A DNA stretch of 64,000 nt from Siphonodentalium dalli. Taxonomy: Eukaryota; Mollusca; Scaphopoda; Gadilida; Siphonodentaliidae. The notes below the pieces were generated by a model, which saw only the letters and a list, made by a program, of their open reading frames with translations, was not told where the DNA came from and made no database searches. Location: contig CP136062.1 of NCBI GenBank assembly GCA_032622095.1, positions 620,001 through 684,000 of the forward strand. Reading direction: 5' to 3'. Below are positions 23,101 through 35,667 of the stretch, piece by piece. The number at the start of each line of letters is the position of its first letter. The stretch's first letter is position 1. The translations under genes and the position numbers were made by a program.

Positions 23101-25700
23101 TATATAGTTTTGTTCATATGCAAACATAATCAGCTCGTAAATAGTATATTGTCCTCAAGGTGTACGATGGTTGTGTGAACAACAGCCTGCTCGTGTTACA
23201 GAAGTTTTGCTGCTGTTTACATAACACAACGCAGTCATATTGGTTAACTCACAAACATTACATGAACGCTCTTCATTATTTCCATATAAGAAAAACAGTA
23301 ACAAAGAACGCTTTTTATGCTTACCATATCCGGATCTATACAAAAGTCAGGAAACGTAACGGTTTTGTCCTTTTGTTTGCACAACAAAGTGAAAACAATT
23401 GACAATAACATACTGTTTATGCCATAGTTCTGTATGATATAACAACAAATTCTGCCTATATTTTACTATTTCTGTTTATGGCGGTTTTTGACGGAGCTGA
23501 ATATTTTAACAGCATACCCACCGCCAAAGACAGCCCGTATATTTAATATGAGCAATAAAAGATGTTTTTTTATTAATACCAAATGCTCTCACCATACCCA
23601 GAAGCTGCACGTTGCATGGAAAATTATTTATTGAGATGTCTCCCTACGGTCAGATTATTTCAAGAATCTCCCTAATGTCGTTCATGTTGTTAGGTATATG
23701 TATATCATTACATGGTATTGGTTATAATAATTAAAGGCACGGGCGGCGTTCGTTGCAGAAATATTCATATGTGTTCAAATCGCCACCAACAGATGGAATA
23801 TTAAAATATATATAGCTGTGTCGAGGTGTCTCCCTAAGGTCGGATTATTTCAAGAGTCTCCCTAATGTCGTTAATTTTGTTAGCTATAGGTATATGTATA
23901 TCAGTACATGGCATTGGTTATAATAATTAAAGGCACGGGCGGTGTTCGTTGCAGAAATATTAATATGTGCTCAAATCGCCACCAACAGATGGAATATTAA
24001 AATATGCACAGTTTTGTTCATATGCAAACGTAATCAGCGCGTGAATAGTGTATTGTCCTCCATGTGTATAAGATGATTGCGTAAACAACAGCATGCTCGT
24101 GTTACAGAAGTTTTGCGTCTGTTTACATAACACAACGCAATCATATTGGTTAATCACACAAACATTATATAAACGCTCTTCATTATTTCCATATAAGAAA
24201 AACAGTAACAAACAACGCTCTTTATGCTTAACATATCCGGATCTAAACAAAAGCCAGGAAACGTAACGGGTTTTCCTTGTGTTTGCACAACAAAGTGAAA
24301 ACAATTGACAATAACATACTGTTTATGCCATATTTTTGTATGATATAACAACAAATTCTGCCTATATTTTACTATTTCTGTTTATGGCGGTTTTTGACGG
24401 AGATGAATATTTTAACAGCATACCCAACACCGCCCGTATCTTTAATATGAGCAATAAAACTTGTGTTTTTATTATTATTAATACCAAATGCTCTCACCAT
24501 ACCCAGAAGCTGCGCGTTGCATGGAAAATGATATATTGAGATGTCTCCCTAAGGTCGGATTATTTCAAGAGTCTCCCTAATGTCGTTCATGTTGTTAGGT
24601 ATATGTATACCATTACATGGTATTGGTTATAATAATTAAAGGCACGGGCGGCGTTCGTTGCAGAAATATTCATGTGTTCAAATCGCCACCAACAGATGGA
24701 ATATTAAAATATATATAGCTGTGTCGAGTTGTCTCCCTAAGGTCGGATTATTTCAAGAGTCTCCATAATGTCGTTAATTTTGTTAGCTATATGTATATGT
24801 ATATCAGTACATGGCATTGGTTATAACAATTAAAGGCACGGGCGGTGTTCGTTGCAGAAATATTAATATGTGGTCAAATCGCCACCAACAGATGGAATAT
24901 TAAAATATGTACAGTTTTGTTCAGATGCAAACGTAATCAGCGCGTGAATAGTGTATTGTCCTCAATGTGTACGATGATTGCGTAAACAACAGCATGCTCG
25001 TGTTACGGAAGTTTTGCTTCTGTTTACATAACACAACGCAATTATAGTGGTTAATCACACAAACATTATATAAACGCTCTTTATTATTTCCATATAAGGA
25101 AAGTAGTAACAAACAACGCTCTTTATGTTTAACATATCCGGATCTAAATAAAACCTAGGAAATGTAAAGTTGTTTGCTTTTGTTTACGTAACACATTTGA
25201 CGGATGTGAATATGTTAATAGCATGCCCACCGCCGACACTGGCCGTATCTTTTATATAGCAATAAAAGATTTTGTGTTCGTTTGATACCAAATGCTCTCA
25301 CCATAACCAGAAGCTTTACGTTGCATAGAAAATGATATATCGAGATGTCTCGCCATCAACATATGGAATATTAAAGCATTGTTCATATGCAAACATAATG
25401 GGGCGTAAATAGTGTATTGTGTAATAGTATACTGTCTTCAAGGTGTGCGATGATTGCCAACACCGCCCGTATCTTTGATATAGCAATAAAAGATGTTTTT
25501 TTTTCGATTAATAACAAATGCCCTCACCTTACCCAGAAGCTACGCGTTGCATAGAAAATGATATATCGAGATTCTCCATAAGGTCGGATTATTTCAAGAG
25601 TCTCCCTAAGGTTTATGGCTGTTTTTTACGGAGGTGAATATTTTAACAGCATACCCACTGCCAACGCCGCCCGTATCTTTAATATAGCAATAAGCAGTTA
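17105..25700 (+). repeat. Higher-order tandem array built on a TTAA MITE
   Basis: The marker GTGTTACAG/GG in 'cagcatgctcg' context recurs at 17422, 18278, 19373, 20280, 21381, 22288, 23193, 24099 and 25000, giving spacings 856, 1095, 907, 1101, 907, 905, 906 and 901. Each unit is a roughly 550-base segment B plus two (about 905) or three (about 1100) copies of a roughly 185-base segment A ('gagatgtctccctaaggtcgg' ... 'ccaccaacagatgg'). The 856 spacing is explained by a 46-base deletion in the first B. The 1100+907 pair is duplicated exactly (2008 bases). From about 25100 the copies decay. No RNA gene or real ORF; the 60-114 codon frames here are repeat by-products. Confidence 0.95.
18108..18631 (+). 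mobile_element. TTAA MITE copy inside the array (type example)
   Basis: TTAA at 18108-18111 and 18628-18631 enclose a 516-base element with ends AGGCACGGGCGG and CCGCCCGTATCT, inverted but for one base. Segment B of every array unit contains such an element, and every segment A contains its first 80 or so bases, so the array grew by duplications that started inside an inserted MITE. Confidence 0.8.
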
Positions 25701-27218
25701 TCAACGTACGATATCTCCATTCGTCGTTTATTTACATGTCTTCATGGCATATGACACTTTCCGACAAACACTTTAAGGACATTTCTAACGGGACAATGTT
25801 TTCGTTTGAAACGTGTGGGGGAGGGGTTGGGTGTCTTTGTTCAGTCATATACTCATTGTAGCAAATGAACACACCCAGCTTCATATGTCGAGTTGTTTGT
25901 AGATGCGATCGCGAATCGCGATGGAGAGTTCAAACAATAATGAATATTTCATAATTACCCTCTAATTTGGTTGTTAAAAATAGATAATGACGACGTGTGC
26001 ATAGATACATTATCAGACTACAAGTGATCATTGAGCGCTAAACGTTTTAGTTGATTGTTCGATCGTTTTGTAATTATAATAAGCTGGATGCGTGCCGGGC
26101 CACATCGTTTGCGCCACCCAGACCTTGCTTTTTGACGATGTTGGGAGACAATATTCAGAAGAAAATACTAAATGCTTGCATATAGAAATGAAATTTATGA
26201 GCGTTTGTACATGTATGGTTTAAAATGAAAGAATCAATCGCCGACCCACCCATGGTGATATAGATGCCATTGTTGGATAAATGGGCTAAATTTGTCAGAT
26301 TTTCTAGTGATGGTAAACGGGGGTATTGTATCGATCCCCTTGACTTTAATAATACTACCGTACTATTAACGTAAAACGTGCATCCAAACTGCCTCTATCC
26401 GAGTACATGTATAATAGGGACAGCGCATAGAGGCCGTTTGGATGCATGGAATGGGAGCGGAGCGCGTTGCAAGTCCATGTGCACTGGTTAATATATTCAT
26501 TTCCGCTTTAGCTAACAACTTGCCTGATTGCCAACAAATGCATACAGGGCAATTGGCTGCATGATATTATATTGCCCTTATGAAGGCAGCTTGGGGAGGT
26601 GCGGTCCGTGTCATGTTTATGTTGCGCACTTGGCAGAACCGGCCGTATGTTAACAATGCTGTTCTCGCTCGAGCTACCGAGATTGGAACACCTGTATATA
26701 CATACATGTCTATTCTGCACGAGAGCATTTACCGGTATTGCATCATTTGGTTAATGATTTATTTTGGCCGAATTATACCAAATGTGCTTGTCCCTATAAA
26801 CATGCTGATGTCAACTTCCATGTACCATGCCATGACCAATGTCCCAATTGTATGGATTGTATCCCGTGCTAAATTATTTAACGACAAAATCCGACCAAGA
26901 TATGCACCAGAGAACATGTTTTGCCGGACGACGCCAAATGCAAGTTATTTGTTTTCTCCCTCAACCAGATAACTTATATCAACCGAGGGCGTTTTGTAAT
27001 AATGTCGTTTGGTCCCAAAAGGTTTGTCCTACTGTTTGTTTTCTTCCTGAGGGTGTTTTGTCAGAGTACCATGATAAGATATCTGGACATCAATTCAAAT
27101 TCAGATGTTTATTGAACATGGATTATCATCAGAACAAAATGAAAATATAACAATGATGACGATTTTATAAAAAAAAAAAAACAATGATGACGACTTACAT
27201 AACATGTAATCAAATAAC
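25701..27218. other. No gene recognised; one hairpin
   Basis: Mostly unique sequence. A hairpin of 19-base arms (GCATCCAAACTGCCTCTAT, 26380-26398; complement with one mismatch at 26428-26446) is present. The 130-codon frame at 26580-26972 has a real ATG and several hydrophobic stretches but no recognisable family, and its minus strand is also open, so it is not called. Confidence 0.5.
26380..26446. repeat. Inverted repeat, 19-bp arms
   Basis: Arms 26380-26398 and 26428-26446 are complementary apart from one mismatch, around a 29-base AT-rich loop. Origin unknown. Confidence 0.8.
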
Positions 27219-27671
27219 TTAAAGGCACGGGAGGCCTTAATTGTCGAAAATATTCATATCTGTTCCAAACACCGTAAACAGAAAAACATTAACACGCTTA
27301 GTGTTCAATGCATATATACCATGACAATCGCGTAAACAACAGTATGTTATCATAAATATCTACTATATTTTATCTGAACAAGAGCCTGTTGTGTTACAGA
27401 AGACAGCACAATGCTGCTGGCTAATCACACACAAATGGTATAAACGCTCTTTATTAGTTCCATATCAGGAATTCACCAACAAAGAACGCTCTTTATGTTT
27501 ACCATAATAATATAAACAAACACCAGAAAAGTAACTGTTTATGCTTTTTGTTTTACATAACAATGGTCAAACATATGTCTACATTTTGATGTTCTTTCTG
27601 TTTGTGCCGGTTTTTGACGGGTGGAAACATTTTGACAGGATACCCACCGCCAAGGCCTCCCGTACCTTTAA
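27219..27671 (+). mobile_element. Complete TTAA MITE left of the piggyBac gene
   Basis: TTAA at 27219-27222 and 27668-27671 flank 445 bases with near-perfect inverted ends (AGGCACGGGAGGCCTT, one mismatch). The interior follows segment B of the 17-25 kb array at lower identity, including the AAACGCTCTTTAT motif. It is the clearest single-copy version of the family and fixes its termini. Confidence 0.9.
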
Positions 27672-28077
27672 ACGTACAACTGGATAGCTTCTATCTCATG
27701 ACATGACTAGACTACTTTGTGGCACATGAGGGGTTTCTGAATTATGACGTAGACAGGACACCGATAATGATGAATGTTCACTAATCCTGATATGGCACCA
27801 GAGATAAAATGGGAAATAAACAGTATCCGTTATCATGAAAGCCCTTGTTGCACTTCCATCCGAACTGTGTGGTGAACCATTGACCGATTTAATTTGGATA
27901 TGGCTCAACATGATCATTATGCCAAAGTTATATTTGTCCCAGGAAAACTACGAAAACCAACAGCGTCTGTCCGAGTGTGCGTCATTTCGTCCGTGCATGC
28001 GCATTTTGGTTTGCGAACGATAACTTTAGTAACGTTAAATTTGTATTAATTTTCTGCGCATGTTTTATCTCTGTACT

Positions 28078-28205
28078 CCCCATAAGCGTCCCTGGACGCT
28101 TTTGCACTATTTCCACATAAGCGCATGTGGACGCCTCGCAACATATCCCTAGACGCGCATAAGAGCGCGTTACCAAACTTCCCCACAAGCGCCCTAGAGC
28201 GCCAC
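28078..28205 (+). repeat. GC-rich cluster of short palindromic motifs upstream of piggyBac
   Basis: Four related strings in 125 bases: CCCATAAGCGTCCCTGGACGC, CCACATAAGCGCATGTGGAC, CCCTAGACGCGCATAAGAGC and CCCACAAGCGCCCTAGAGCG. Most are self-complementary around GCG..CGC. They lie about 190 bases upstream of the transposase start and could be transposase-binding subterminal repeats or host promoter elements. Confidence 0.55.
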
Positions 28206-28392
28206 ACTAGGCCCAGACTGTACTAATGAGTTCGCCCCTATGCCCCCCGCTTTTGCTATGTTTCTAATCGAGACCACCCGGTTATGTCAACTCGTTATTT
28301 GCCTATCTAATAACAATAAACGTGGCACCGTGTGCATCGCGCGCGACACATGCTGTGTTACTTGGGTACCATTCTAAGTATTTACGAACAAC

Positions 28393-29841
28393 ATGGCTGC
28401 AACATTTTCGAAACAGCAAGTGATCGACATGTTAATGGGAGATGATAGCGATTTTAGCGGAGATTGCGGTTCCTCGTCATCAGAAGATTCAGACGACGAT
28501 TACTCTGCCCCTGCTACCAGCGACAATGTGACCTCCATCGATGATAGCAGCTTGAATAATAACCAGATTGGCTGGTCAAATAAACTTCGAAAGGTATCAC
28601 TTCAGCCATTTACCCAAAGGACAGGGCCAGTTATACCAGATTAATTCGATACTGATACAGCAACAGCTTTGGAATATTTCAATTTTATGTTCTCGCCATC
28701 GAAGTATGCCGAAATAGCCAGGCATACTAACAACTATGCCAAGTGGAAAATGGAAGAAAAGGGCGAGACTGATAAATACTGGTCTGATATTTCGGAACTA
28801 GAACTTCGTGCGTACATCGGTATGAACATCATGATGGGTGTGAATGACCTTCCCTCATACAAGCAGTACTGGTCACATGCTGAGTTTATCGGAAACGCCG
28901 GCATCAGCAAAGTAAAACCAATAAAACGAGGGATCAAAATATGGATGATGTACGATGCCACCAATGCCTACCTGTTAAACTTTGAAGTATACCTCGGAAA
29001 GCATTATTTCAAACCGGTTGGAAAAGGTCTCGGGTATGATGTGGTTACGTCATTGTCATCGGATTTGTGTGACAAACATTACTGTTTGTTCTTTGATAAC
29101 TATTTTACAAGTGTGCACCTCATGCAGGACTTATATACTAAACGATGGGTTTTACTCGTGTGGCACCGTTTGGCAGAACAGGAAAGGATTCCCGAAGGAT
29201 TTACAGCGACTGAAGAAAATTAATCGAGGTGACTATAACACTAGGCAGGATGGCGAATTTCTCACGGCAACGGTATGGCAGGACAAGAAACAAGTGTTCA
29301 CCCTTAGCACGATGACTGACCCAACGACAGATATCATGGCTAATCGGCGCCAGGGAAAAACAATTTTTGAAGCGACTCAGCCGATGAGCATATTCGTGTA
29401 CAACAAGTACATGAATGGTGTTGACAAACATGATCAGTTGAGGATGACGTATCTCCTCGGTCGCGAAAGGAAAAAGCATGGAAATGCATCTTCTGGTTGG
29501 TCGCCAATTCATCAATAGTTAACAGTTTCATCTTGTTCAAAGAAACATCAAACAGACATAATTCTAAGAAGGTGTTCGCGCATATGGATTTTAGGATTGA
29601 ACTGGCTCATCAACTGATTGCAGGATATTCTTCTAGAAAACTCAAAGCACAAGAAGGGCCACGTGCCCTCAATATATCACCAGAAAACTCAAACGGACAC
29701 GTGTCCACACACATGGGACGCAAGAACCGATGTCGGGTTCATCTGAACTCAAAAGAAAGAAAAGAAACTGTATTTGGTTGCAAACTCTCCAATGTTCATC
29801 TATGTAAGGACGGTTGCCATTTCAAGTATCATTGTAGTTGA
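28393..29841 (+). pseudogene. piggyBac-like transposase, broken by one stop and two frameshifts
   Basis: The ATG (AACATGGCTGC) begins a serine/aspartate-rich acidic N-terminus (GDDSDFSGDCGSSSSEDSDD) as usual in piggyBac proteins. An in-frame TAA at 28642 interrupts it; the same frame resumes with the conserved region (EYFNFMFSPSKY, ELRAYIGMNIMMGV, KIWMMYDATNAYLLNFEVYL, LFFDNYFTS). A frameshift near 29145 leads to the GTVWQNRKGFPKDL and NKYMNGVDKHDQLR blocks, and a second in the A-rich run near 29470 leads to NSSIVNSFILFKETS and a C-terminal Cys/His-rich tail ending at 29841. All four catalytic aspartates are visible in D-, D-, and DxxD contexts (MYD, FFD, GVDKHD). Cut-and-paste transposases of this family target TTAA. 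With only three lesions it is young; it is defective as read. Flanking TTAA MITEs are on both sides. Confidence 0.95.
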
Positions 29842-30084
29842 ACGTTCCGAACAATTATGGATTATGGTTATGAGATATATAGTGCATGGACATCACAGAG
29901 AACCCAATGTGTATCTACTGTATATTGCTATACTCAGTTATCATTCAAACTATCCAATTATATTAATTGTTCACGCAACACATTTCATGATATAATTTCA
30001 AATTTGGTGAATTGCACGATTTGACTCAGTTATAATTTCAAACCAAATTATAACATTCAAAAACAAATTTATTGCGAAATATTT
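29842..30084. other. Downstream flank of the piggyBac gene
   Basis: AT-rich flank in which I could not identify the right terminal repeat of the piggyBac element; a TTAA occurs near 29964 but no matching end was found on the left. Confidence 0.4.
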
Positions 30085-30636
30085 TTAAAGATACGGGCGG
30101 CGTTCGCGGTGGGTATGGTGTTAAAACATTCATATCCTTGAAAAACCACCATAAACAGAAGGAATAGTAAGATATGGACATAGCTTGTTCTTATACCAAT
30201 CAGAAATATGGCATAAACAGTATGTTATTGTCAATTTGTTCCCCTTTGTTATGTAAACAAAAGCAAAAAAAATACGTTTCATTGCTTTTGTTTAGATCTG
30301 GATATGACACACATAAAGCGCGTTGTTTGTTACTGTTTTCCTGATAGGGAAATAATAAAGAGCGTTTATATCATTTTTGTATGAATAACCAATAGAATTT
30401 CGGTCTGTTATGTTATTTACGTACACCATTGTACGTCTTGACGACAATACACTATTTACGCGCTGATTATGTTTGGCATATGAGTTGAACTGTATATACA
30501 TGATATATCAGTACACGGCATTGGTTATAATAATTAAATACACGGGCGTATATACATGTATGTTGGCGTTCATTCTGTTGATGCCGATTTGAACAAATAT
30601 AAATATTTCTGCAACGGATGTCGCCCGTGACTTTAA
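30085..30636 (-). mobile_element. TTAA MITE right of the piggyBac gene, inverted
   Basis: TTAA at 30085-30088 and 30633-30636 enclose 544 bases that run antisense to the 27.2-kb copy: AGATACGGGCGGCG end at the left, CGCCCGTGACT at the right, 'cagaaatatttatat' next to it. A fragment near 30500-30550 (tatatcagtacacggcattgg) is in the opposite orientation, a piece of the 17-kb array's flank inserted within this copy. Confidence 0.85.
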
Positions 30637-32564
30637 TAATGGTTGCATTAGTTGAAAATCGACTATAACCAAGATCGCTATTTGCGTCGTTTTAGAAACA
30701 CCAGCGCAGTTATTATATTTTTCAAAAATATATATGTTATTGAATGTTTTTGTTTTATCAAATCGCTCTAGTTATCCAATCACCTTGAAAATTACAACTT
30801 TAGAAAAATAACGGTACTTTTTCGTAACGGAATTAGTTTGCCCGACCCGCATCATAGCAATTCAACATGACCACCGGCATCATAGTATATTAGAATGCCC
30901 ACTTGACCAGGGGTGGATACGCGACAGCTCAGCTACAGTTATGTATTATTGTTTCAAACCGCTTAACATCAAATGGCTGGTGTTGCATGCATGTTTCAGT
31001 CAATCGTTATGTTACAATTAGCTTGATCGAAGAGTTCACAAACTATTTTCTCAAACATGTTTGGTTTTTGAGTAAAAGGAAATATCTATATCAATACAAT
31101 GTGTACATTGTGCGGTCCTTTTTCTGATAATGTTGGTATATGTTTCTGGTGTTTCTGACGTATGTGATAAAATAGTGTGTAATCGTACACCTATATACCT
31201 GTATATGGATTGTTTCAAATTTCTCTTATATTATATAATGCGGCTAAATTTTAAATGGTGATGCCATACAGTGTTTGCACGAAGATGAACTTCCAAGCAC
31301 GACGTGTTATATAATAGGTGTTTTCGAAGTCGAAATCAAAGTTGATATTGAGTAAATAGACAACGCGCCATAAAACCAATGACATACACGTATACCTATG
31401 ATCTTGCCTGCATCACGATTACCATTGATTTGTGCTAATAAATCAGAAGCCGTGCGGTATATACACGTAAGCATTACGCACTCTGGAAGCGGAACATACT
31501 TATGTATGTACAGCGAATTACCAATGAATAATAATTATAATTGAATTGTATGTGTATGTTCTATATTATCACTTCTGTTAACTGTTACATTTGCATGTTA
31601 GTTTATAGTAATAAACAATCACAAACATCACTATTCTGAAAATATATTTTAAAACCTTACTTGAATTTCGTAGTGCGACATCGCGTTATTTTGGCTGAAC
31701 GAAATAGAAGATATCTAGCGTTCTGAATTGATACCGGACAAATATATTTGATTATTTTCGCGACCGACTAGCTGCACTTTTCGCCAGCGGAAATACATAT
31801 GTTCTGGCAGTAACAACAGAAACTCATTATCGCCAGAAACAATATACATGCGTTGACGACAAGTTGGTCGCGAAATTAGGTCCTTAAGCCATATCATGAG
31901 ATATTTCTGGTATTAATTATGAGAAGAAAACAAAACACATTTGCTTTGAATTGTTTACAAAATACTTTTGGGAGTTGGTGACTTTCCAAAATAAGACGAG
32001 TCTAAATCCTGAACAAGGATCATTTGTATAAGACCTATTTTATTGTCACAATGTGACATTCGTGTGCAAACACGTCGTGGTCACTTCAACCCATGTAATC
32101 TGAGTAAATGATGAGATTTTGTATGGAATATTAAAAGCAACATTTCAGAGCTGACGAAACGCACAATACATATAGTTTGATATACTGATATTGAACTAAT
32201 CCCAACAGAAATGTCGAAGATACTTGCTTGCCCAGGGCTTTTATACACAGGTGTCGATTTTCTCATATTACGACACACGTCCCGGCTTACGGTCATTATC
32301 CCCAGTTGGAGCTGTCACTCCAACAGCCTACCTTCACTGCGTCAACACAGTAACAGGTTTATCACCATTTACGGAGCAACGGGATACTTTCTGACAAGCC
32401 AAAACTTATGGGGAAATAGCGTCTGGTACTTTATATATGCCCGGGAACACACCGTCGGTATTATGTTATAGCTGCAGGGAGATGAAGGGGTGGCTTATAC
32501 AGCTAGTGTGGGAACTAAAGAGTTAAATATCTTATAAATATGTTCAGTGCGTAAATACAATTCA
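30637..32564. other. No gene recognised
   Basis: AT-rich sequence without supported exons or recognisable repeats. Confidence 0.5.
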
Positions 32565-32870
32565 AGTTCGAAAATGGGTTCGGTCCGAATCATTTTTTAC
32601 TAAGTTATGACCCTTTTTACTTAGAATTTTCCAAATTTGAGATTTCTCGATAAATTTAAATTGGGCTGTTTGGTCTGAAGGAAATGTGTATGTTAGCTGT
32701 TTAGTGCCAAATACAGGTCTATACTAAGGGTTTGTTTCGAATAAGTTTTACTGAGTTCTGGCCCATTTTAGAGTAAGGATTTTCCAAATTTGAGGTTTCT
32801 GGATAACTCAAGTTTTGGTTATTTGATCGGAACCAAATTTGATGTATGATTTTTCCAGTCATATTTTGTT
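32565..32870 (+). repeat. Two-copy tandem repeat, about 160 bp
   Basis: 'tttttactaagttatgaccc' / 'ttttactgagttctggccca' followed by 'attttccaaatttgag.tttct.gataa' appears twice, 160-170 bases apart, with many substitutions. Old local duplication. Confidence 0.65.
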
Positions 32871-33585
32871 ACCAAGAAGACCCTTATCGCTTGTCCAGGA
32901 TCATCTATAAATTATGTCCTACTTTCTAGAAAGGCAATGCCCTAAATGAATCAAATTTAAAGGGGATATGTATATTATTTAAAGGGGCATTGTGTCCTCA
33001 GTACGTATGTGGCTTATTTCATGCTGTATTAAATTGTAATGATGTTGAGAAAATACTATTGTATAAGTTACTTTAATATAATAGTAAATAAAATGCCATA
33101 CAAAAACACTCATTGTCGAAGCAGTCAGTTGCTATTTGCAATATTGAAATACAGTATATCGAGTTTGAATATACAAGCTCTGTTTAGTTGTTTTGAACAG
33201 AAAATAGCTATGTGATTTTATTTATATATTACTTTTATAATAAAATACAGGTAGCCCACAATCGTGCTACAATAAAATAACCCAGTAAGTCATGAGTGTT
33301 TGTGAACCTGATTCTTTTCATGCAACTTTGTCTTGCGTGGGTTCGAGGAACTGGTTGTAATGAACATATTCTTTCTTAAACAATTAATGAATTTCTTTGC
33401 ATATATATAGCATGGACACCAGTCAGAATAATTTTATTGGTGCCAACAACAATATCAGAAGGTGTATTAAACCATTCGCAATGGATGTGTTATATAATTA
33501 TTGTTTATTGACCTCCAAGTATGAAGAGCTAACGAGTTATGTGGCTTATATTGACACGTATGAATACCTATACAGTGAAAAATGG
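32871..33585. other. No gene recognised
   Basis: Unique AT-rich sequence; the 33397-33621 frame runs into the following tandem repeat and is not supported. Confidence 0.45.
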
Positions 33586-34450
33586 GTGGCATACAAAGTC
33601 AAATATAACTCTTTTGAGTAGTACTCATTAGGGGCAACAGCCTAACCTGTATATGCAATGCGCTGAAAACAGTTATTAGGGAGACATATATAACGAGCAC
33701 GTACGTGTCTCCATAATCACGGTTTATCGCCTATCAGTTAACTTGAGAAAGTTAATATTCCCACAATACCCGCGTGTGGCTTCTATATATATATATGGAC
33801 ACGTATTTATATATATACAATAAATAAGTTGGTGGCAAACAAAGCCAAATATTACTCTTTTGAGTCGCAATCATTGGGGATAATAACATAACGTGTACAT
33901 ATGCAATACGTTGCAGAAACATACATGCATGCTGGTTATCTTTGTCTCCTTAATAACGGTTTATTACGTATAAGTTAATGTGAGAAAGTTAATATTCCCA
34001 CAATACCCATATAGTGGCTTCTATATACACGTATGTATATCAATACAGTAACAAATGAGTGGCATACAAAACAAATATAACACTTTTGAGTTGTAATCTT
34101 TAAGGACAATAACCTAACATGCATATGCAATGCGTTGAAATCCGTCAATAGGGAGACACATATAACCAGCATGTATGTGCCTCCCTAATCATGGTTTATT
34201 ACATATCAGTTAATTTGAGAAAGTTAATATTCCCACAGTGTCCACTATGTGGCTTCTATGGACACGTATTTATACCTATACAATAACAAATTGGGTGGCA
34301 TACAAAGTCAAATATAAGTCTTTGAGTTGTCATCATTAGGGACAATAACCTAACGTGTATATGCAATGCGTTGAAAACAGTTATTGGGGAGACATATATA
34401 ACCAGCGTGTACGTGTCTACCTAATCACAGTTTTTTTTACCTATCAGTTA
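33586..34450 (+). repeat. Tandem repeat, about 236 bp, nearly four copies
   Basis: The marker GTGGCATACAAA..CAAATATAA starts at 33586, 33832, 34059 and 34295 (spacings 246, 227, 236). Each unit continues with 'gacaataacctaac.tgtatatgcaatgcg', a 'gggagacatatataac' string and 'gagaaagttaatattcccaca'. Units differ by AT-run length. Confidence 0.9.
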
Positions 34451-35126
34451 TCATTTATTATATTAACTCGCCACGTTATAGTACGGGGGGAACAGTCATA
34501 TTGTACTCCCAAATGTCATATTGGACTCCCGAGTGTACAATGCCACGTTATATTGGGACTCTGTGACGTAACGAATTACCTATTGCGAAATAAACTGGTG
34601 AAATTGTGATGCGCGTACAACAGATTTAGCAAACGTTTCACTTCCGCGTTGAGTATTTTTTATTGCCGTGTTTACTGTTCCAAATCAAATCATGCATACT
34701 GTGTGTTTCGTCATCACGGTTTCTACAAATAAAATGCGAGCGCACAATATCCATGTAACTTGTTAGTTTTTAATCATTCTACATTTATATTTATCTGATT
34801 TAAAAAATAAAACGATGAAAATACTAGGCACACACACACAGTAACATACTGGTATATAAGCCTTTTATCAAAGTCGGAATGTCATTTTGAAAAGATAAGA
34901 GATCACCCATGACTATCTTTAAACGATTTAGAATTTGGAAAGTTGACGCATAATTTGGTCGCCTATTATAAAAAATAACCAAAAACAACCATGTCATCGA
35001 TGACCTTTCACCTATTAAATGGCGATCGCGATCTTTAAAAAAAATCGTATTAGTAGCGAAAACAGGAATGCATGTTTACATAGCACGTGTCTAATTATGC
35101 CAGCTAATGGGATTTTATATTCGAGA
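34451..35126. other. No gene recognised; distant relative of 41.69-41.92 kb
   Basis: The stretch from about 34890 to 35120 resembles 41690-41910 in the same orientation at low identity, ending in shared 'gggattttata.tcga.aac' text. These two copies bracket the large foldback element. Confidence 0.4.
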
Positions 35127-35274
35127 ACAGTTGAAGCTGCTTTCACAGACCTGCGGCGGACGCACAAGGCCAACGCTATCGGGTTTGTGGCTGACCACTG
35201 GCACTGTGCATAAACCGATAGCCGCAGACACTGCACGCATGCGTCAGCCGCAGGTCTGTGAAATCAGCTTTAAC
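35127..35274. repeat. Small palindromic element, about 148 bp
   Basis: AGTTGAAGCTGCTTTCACAG with 'acctgcggc' at the left is mirrored by 'gccgcaggtctgtgaaatcagctttaact' at the right. The centre contains 'cgatagc' repeats. Non-coding MITE-like hairpin immediately left of the large foldback element. Confidence 0.8.
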
Positions 35275-35667
35275 TTCAGACAGACAAAATTGCGACTACG
35301 ACCTCCAAGTCATCTGTGATGATACCGGGCCTGTTTGGTGCCAGTCTAGACAGTTTGACCTACATTCTCTGCAGTACTCCCGTTGGAGTTTGACCTATAT
35401 TCTCCGCCCACGCGTCGGTCTATTTGTACCGGTTGGACATGTCCGGACATGACCCGCTGGTTATATCCAGATTTCTCCATATGAATGGTATATTATCTAC
35501 ATGTATATCACGTGATGATCTCGGTGGGGTAGCTTCAGTCTTGAATATTAAAGGGATACTAGTCTCTCACGGGGGATGATTATTAAAGTGACACTCACTA
35601 TGGATGAATGTTAAAGTAACACATGGCGCACACTGTGGGATAATGTTAAAGTGACACTCGCATTGAA

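Noticed and set aside
17343-25112. Paired 60-114 codon frames in the MITE array
   Set aside because: They recur with every unit on both strands and overlap each other; no domain and no independent conservation.
26580-26972. 130-codon frame with a true ATG
   Set aside because: No motif, the opposite strand is also open, and composition is ordinary for this region.
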